DNA of 24,608 nt from Clostridia bacterium. GTDB taxonomy: Bacteria; Aerophobota; Aerophobia; Aerophobales; AE-B3A. A program made the translations under genes and the position numbers. Positions 21,091 through 24,608 of this stretch are shown one piece after another. The notes under the pieces were generated by a model. It did not search any database. It saw only the letters and a list, made by a program, of their open reading frames with translations, and was not told the DNA's origin. The DNA is taken from NCBI GenBank assembly GCA_030610745.1, contig JAUWRC010000008.1, positions 1-24,608 of the forward strand, in the 5' to 3' direction. Numbering within the stretch: position 1 is the first letter of the stretch; each line of letters begins with the position of its first letter.

Positions 21091-22500
21091 TTACAATCCA
21101 ACCTTTATTCTGTATTTCACATTAACCTCTGCGTCTTTTAGAACGTCAACATCAAACCTTATGGTAAAGGCATCAACCTTTTCGTAAGGATGAGTGCTGC
21201 TTACTACCTCCCAGTTGCCATATAGTGGCTCCACAATGCTTACTGTTATATCTTCTTCTTTATGGTTTCTCAATGTAATTTCCCATTCTGATTCATAAAT
21301 TTTTGTGGTGATTTCTTTGTAATCTGTCTGTATTCTCTGTGCCACCACATCAAAGGCCTCGCCAATTTCAAGCCTGATTTCTTCATCTTTTGGAGTATGT
21401 TCTATTTTATCCTCACCTATAAACTGTAAACTTCCTTCGCTGTCCTCTTTATACAAGCGCATTATCCCTGCTGGAAGAGGCATGCCAAGATTATTATCTT
21501 CGGAGTTGGTAAATTTGATGTAAACATTTACTCGCTGCTTTGGATTTTGCTCCTTGTAAAGTCTTGTGAAATAACTCTGCATACCGTAGACAATAAATTC
21601 TTTCTGGGTTGCCACATCAAAAGCTTCAAGCAAACTTATCTGTTTTGTCTGTTTGTCCTTTATTGTAGTTCTTCTTTGCAGGTCATATATATGATACTCG
21701 AAAAAGGCTTCCTCTTCAAATTGGGGAGACTTGGCCTCTGCCACCGCATATAACATATATTCAATTTCTTCCTCAACCCGATGGACCTCGCCTGCTATCA
21801 GTTTTAAACGGGCATCTTTATAGGTTGCCCCACTTTTGTTATCCAGAGTAACCCAGCCGGATATATCGCTAGATGTATCATCTTTATTCAGAACCACAAC
21901 ATAATCCGCCTTCCAGTTAATATTCTCAGTAAGATAAGAGACTTCCAGGTTGTGGGTCTCTTCAACTCTATTCTCGTAAAGCCACATAAGAGTTGGCTTT
22001 GCAATCAGGTTTTCAGGTATTTCTGGAAGAACTTTATAACCCGGATGACCAAGATATATCTCACCATTTATTTGGTAAATCTGACCCTGGTTATTGCTCA
22101 ACAGAGTTGCCTCTACTACGTCTTTCCTATCCTGAAATTCGTTCCAATCTATTATTTTTATCTTTTTCCCCACATATTTATCAAGAAGTTTATCCGCATT
22201 CATAAGGTCATACTCGTAATTCTGTTCAAGCACGGCAAAATCTTGTGGATAATTCAATGACTTTACATGAACTGTCACCGGCATAATACTTGAAGCCACA
22301 TCCATAAACCTTAACTCGCCCTGGCCAACGAGGAGTTCAACTTCCCGAGTATCCTTTATAAGACCAAGATTGTTATTATACACCGTAACCTCAACCCCCA
22401 CCTGCTCATCGGCTGTACTTTTGGGAACACTCTCACCTGCTGCCGTTACAGAGACAGCAAACAAAATCACCGCACAAAAAATAAGGCATTTAACTTTCAT
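21091..22500 (-). CDS. Secreted DUF4139 family protein
   Basis: A 469-residue exported protein. Residues 1-21 form a signal peptide (basic start, hydrophobic core, cleavage near VTA-AGE). The mature part matches the DUF4139 family layout: VTVYNNNLGLIKDTREVEL near the N-terminus, ENINWKADYVVVLN and GWVTLDNKSGATYKDARLKLIAGEV mid-protein, and a beta-rich C-terminal region with WEITLRNHKEEDITV. The family is mostly beta structure, periplasmic or surface, and of unknown function. It has a strong AAAGGAGG site, lies 39 nt after the nucleoside hydrolase and 16 nt before trpS. There are no catalytic motifs I can name. Confidence 0.88.
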   Translation of the reverse strand: MKVKCLIFCAVILFAVSVTAAGESVPKSTADEQVGVEVTVYNNNLGLIKDTREVELLVGQGELRFMDVASSIMPVTVHVKSLNYPQDFAVLEQNYEYDLMNADKLLDKYVGKKIKIIDWNEFQDRKDVVEATLLSNNQGQIYQINGEIYLGHPGYKVLPEIPENLIAKPTLMWLYENRVEETHNLEVSYLTENINWKADYVVVLNKDDTSSDISGWVTLDNKSGATYKDARLKLIAGEVHRVEEEIEYMLYAVAEAKSPQFEEEAFFEYHIYDLQRRTTIKDKQTKQISLLEAFDVATQKEFIVYGMQSYFTRLYKEQNPKQRVNVYIKFTNSEDNNLGMPLPAGIMRLYKEDSEGSLQFIGEDKIEHTPKDEEIRLEIGEAFDVVAQRIQTDYKEITTKIYESEWEITLRNHKEEDITVSIVEPLYGNWEVVSSTHPYEKVDAFTIRFDVDVLKDAEVNVKYRIKVGL

Positions 22501-22539
22501 CGCTTTTGCCTCCTTTATCTTTATATTTCTGAAAATCTG

Positions 22540-23412
22540 TTACTGAAACACAGAGAAATAGTGCTCAAAGAACCGTCCGCTGTCGACCTGCAGAGCAACT
22601 TCGTGTCTTGCCTCTGAGTCGTCTGGTTTCCAATATGTGGCCCCTTTTAATTTCTCACTGGTAAGTTCCACTTCCACAGTTCCTTTTTTAAAAACACAGA
22701 TTTGGTCATCAAAGATAGTCGCCGCTGCCAGAGGATCGTGAAATGTAATGGTATCTTTTTGCTGGAACCAAACCTCAGCAAAGTCGAGCACAGGCTGGAG
22801 TAAATGAGAATGAAATTTCTCTTTAACCTCCCCTACATCCATTCTCACCTGATAGGTCACATCCAGACCAATAGAACGATGGGTACCAACAGCAACTCCA
22901 TATACTATAGCTGTTGCCTGAGGGTCACCAATGGCATTCCACTCCAGCGACTCAACACCCTTAGTAAAGACTCCACACATCATAACAAGGCTTTTCAAAA
23001 GAGAAGGTATCTCTGGATCCACTCTGAATAGAAGTCCTACATTGGTCAGTGGGCCGATTGCTAAAAGAACAACCTCTCCAGGATGTTTGTGAATAGTCTG
23101 CCTTAGAAACTCTACAGCCTCTCCTCGAGGAAACTCCTTGTCGTGGGCCCATTTTTGCAAGGCTATTGCTTGTGGAGCCTGATTTTGTTTCTGAAGAACA
23201 AAAAATGGTTCTTCAGATCCCGGATAAATTGGAACCCGTTTGCCAGCGACCTTACAAAGAGCACTCGCCAGCATGGCCCGTTTATCTGCTTCACCAGTAA
23301 CCGTAGTAATCCCAAGCAATTCGCATTCAGGCTGGGCCAGAAGATAAGCCAGACAAACGGCATCATCAATATCGGATCCAATGTCTGTATCTAGAATAAC
23401 CTTTACTGGCAC
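22540..23412 (-). CDS. Inosine/uridine-preferring nucleoside hydrolase family protein
   Basis: N-ribohydrolase splitting nucleosides to base and ribose for salvage; 290 residues. The calcium-binding N-terminal motif is ILDTDIGSDIDDA. WNAIGDPQA (about 158-166) matches the E-x-N-x-x-x-DPEA segment, and H225 in TFHDPLAA matches the catalytic His region. Base preference cannot be predicted. Translation starts at GTG (23410-23412), with GGGAGG upstream. It is the first gene of an apparent operon with the DUF4139 gene and trpS. Confidence 0.92.
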   Translation of the reverse strand: MPVKVILDTDIGSDIDDAVCLAYLLAQPECELLGITTVTGEADKRAMLASALCKVAGKRVPIYPGSEEPFFVLQKQNQAPQAIALQKWAHDKEFPRGEAVEFLRQTIHKHPGEVVLLAIGPLTNVGLLFRVDPEIPSLLKSLVMMCGVFTKGVESLEWNAIGDPQATAIVYGVAVGTHRSIGLDVTYQVRMDVGEVKEKFHSHLLQPVLDFAEVWFQQKDTITFHDPLAAATIFDDQICVFKKGTVEVELTSEKLKGATYWKPDDSEARHEVALQVDSGRFFEHYFSVFQ

Positions 23413-23504
23413 TGCAGGCCTCCCTTGCTCACCCTATGTTTGCCTTCTCCCTTATCTTTTCTCTTTTTCAGCTTTATTTGAAATATGAAACCCCTAGCAT
23501 AACT

Positions 23505-23533
23505 ATTATACAAAAAAACCTTAATCAAAACAA
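23505..23533 (-). promoter_or_regulatory. Candidate promoter for the nucleoside hydrolase operon
   Basis: On the minus strand a perfect TATAAT (23505-23510) lies 17 nt downstream of TTGTTT (23528-23533), a poor -35. The predicted start near 23498 leaves a leader of about 85 nt. The call rests mainly on the -10. Confidence 0.4.
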
Positions 23534-23548
23534 GGGTAACTGGCAAAT

Positions 23549-23577
23549 TTGCATTTAATGAAGCTTTATGGTAAGAT
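23549..23577 (+). promoter_or_regulatory. Weak candidate promoter for the MepM-like gene
   Basis: TTGCAT (23549-23554), 17 nt, TAAGAT (23572-23577). Both boxes are imperfect, but spacing and position (about 100 nt before the gene) are suitable. Confidence 0.25.
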
Positions 23578-23604
23578 ATGCTAATTGAGGGGGTTAGGAC
23601 AAAA

Positions 23605-23633
23605 GTGTGTCAAGGAACCGTCCCCTGACACAC
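23605..23633. repeat. GGAACCGTCCCCTGA palindrome, copy 2
   Basis: GTGTGTCA (23605-23612) and TGACACAC (23626-23633) are perfect inverted arms, and inner GG/CC extends the stem past one unpaired A. It carries the same core as 19988-20006. It sits in the leader of the MepM-like gene. Confidence 0.7.
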
Positions 23634-23678
23634 AGGAAGTTTTACCACAGAATCTTATAACAGAAACAGGACAAAATA

Positions 23679-24608
23679 ATGAAGAAGAAGATTATCCTCC
23701 TTGTAATTATCATTCTTCCCCTGATAACATTGGGCATTTTTTACTTTTCTTCTCTCCATCTACCCTCTTTCCTGTTACCTTCCTCAAGGGTTCCTGAAGA
23801 AGCATCTCAAAAATCACCCCAAATCCCTGAAGATGACTCAATACTTCTTGCCTCTACTACTATTCACCGCGGTAAAACTATCTATGAATCCCTTATTTCT
23901 GCCGGCCTTTCTTCCCAAAAGACTTATTCTCTCACCCAGGCATTAAAACCTTTATTTAATCCAAAGAACTCTAAGCCTGGCGACCTTCTCAAGTTAAAAG
24001 AAAGTCCGGATGGCCGTATCATCTTTGAATACCTTCCTAATTCCCTTGAATACTATCTTGTAGAGGAATCAGAAGATGGAAGTTTCTCAGCTTATGAGAA
24101 GGAACTTCCCCGACACAAAGTCATCGTAGGAGCAAAAGCAAACCTCCAATCCTCTGTTTACGAATCAATGCGAAAAGAAGGGCTTGACTCTGAGTTAATC
24201 AATCTCTTTGCCGATATATTTGCCTGGGAGATAGATTTTTTCACTGACCCTCGAAAGGGTGACACTTTTAAGCTTATATGGGAGCGATATCTCTCTCCTG
24301 AGGGTAAGATTTTGATGGAAGGAAAGATTCTGGCTGCTCAGTACATTAACAGTAAGAAAACCTATACGGCTATATTATTTAAGGACGAAGAGAATCATTC
24401 TGATTATTATAACCCTGAGGGAAATTCACTGCGCCGCTCTTTCCTTCGCTCTCCCTTAAACTACACCAGGATAAGCTCTCGCTTCTCCTACAGCAGACTC
24501 CACCCTATCTTGAGAATCTACCGTCCCCACCCGGGTATCGATTATGCCGCCCCCATAGGAACACCAGTTTCAACGGTTGCTGATGGGACAGTAACTTTTG
24601 TAGGCTGG
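23679..24608 (+). CDS. MepM-like M23 metallopeptidase (3' end beyond window)
   Basis: 310 codons are visible and the frame runs off the right edge. An N-terminal membrane anchor or uncleaved signal (about residues 4-27) is followed by a Ser/Pro-rich linker and a LysM/OapA-like region (IHRGKTIYESLISAGLS). Next is a MepM-type N-terminal region (VYESMRKEGL, FAWEIDFFTDPRKGD, LRRSFLRSPLNYTRISSRF), then the start of the M23 domain with HPGIDYAAPIGTPV, giving the first zinc His and Asp. The YGHxS and HxHFE motifs must lie outside the window. It is likely a murein endopeptidase that opens cross-links for wall growth. The ATG at 23679 has only AGG upstream, but the protein start fits. Confidence 0.88.
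   Translation, partial: MKKKIILLVIIILPLITLGIFYFSSLHLPSFLLPSSRVPEEASQKSPQIPEDDSILLASTTIHRGKTIYESLISAGLSSQKTYSLTQALKPLFNPKNSKPGDLLKLKESPDGRIIFEYLPNSLEYYLVEESEDGSFSAYEKELPRHKVIVGAKANLQSSVYESMRKEGLDSELINLFADIFAWEIDFFTDPRKGDTFKLIWERYLSPEGKILMEGKILAAQYINSKKTYTAILFKDEENHSDYYNPEGNSLRRSFLRSPLNYTRISSRFSYSRLHPILRIYRPHPGIDYAAPIGTPVSTVADGTVTFVGW

Overview
The window is a stretch of bacterial chromosome, moderately A+T rich, in which housekeeping genes are packed tightly and the spacers carry short dispersed repeats. It contains no rRNA operon, CRISPR array, phage block or intact insertion sequence. A membrane-anchored M23 peptidase paired with a bactofilin, a second MepM-type peptidase, LepB and many palindromic spacer repeats suggest a Gram-negative-type, probably uncultivated lineage. 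I cannot name the phylum from sequence alone.

Layout. 1-1472 (+): the 3' end of an unidentified gene, then alanine racemase. 1609-10661 (-): one long co-directional run. Read in transcription order it is M23 peptidase, bactofilin, tRNA-Cys, tRNA-Val, thrS, infC, rpmI, rplT, a PASTA protein, rpe, rpsP, khpA, trmD, rplS, lepB, yraN. Two classical clusters (thrS-infC-rpmI-rplT and rpsP-khpA-trmD-rplS-lepB-yraN) are joined here by a PASTA-rpe pair; rimM and rnhB are not in their usual slots. 10662-11120: a divergent promoter region rich in repeats. 11121-16972 (+): polA, gatA, a thymidylate-synthase-family gene and an NAD-dependent sugar epimerase, very tightly spaced. 16969-23412 (-): nucleoside hydrolase, a secreted DUF4139 protein, trpS, a DUF1846/UPF0371 gene and a class I/II aminotransferase. 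23679 to the end (+): a truncated MepM-like M23 peptidase.

Two patterns stand out. First, the regions directly upstream of the DUF1846 gene and the aminotransferase are homologous along their length. Each has a GTGACA -35 with a 17-nt spacer, a variable hairpin, a 70-nt block matching at about 61 of 70 positions without gaps, and a start codon 25-27 nt after the module. This looks like a duplicated or mobile promoter-leader, or a family of cis-regulatory elements. Second, at least eight spacers contain arrays with a strict 7-nt period but different unit sequences. Some run into gene ends: the alr and infC stop codons lie in such arrays, and the PolA N-terminus is encoded by one.

Functionally the window covers translation (thrS, trpS, infC, L35, L20, S16, L19, TrmD, GatA, two tRNAs), DNA synthesis (polA, TS-like), envelope building (alr, LepB, bactofilin, two M23 peptidases, PASTA protein, epimerase) and small-molecule metabolism (rpe, nucleoside hydrolase, aminotransferase).
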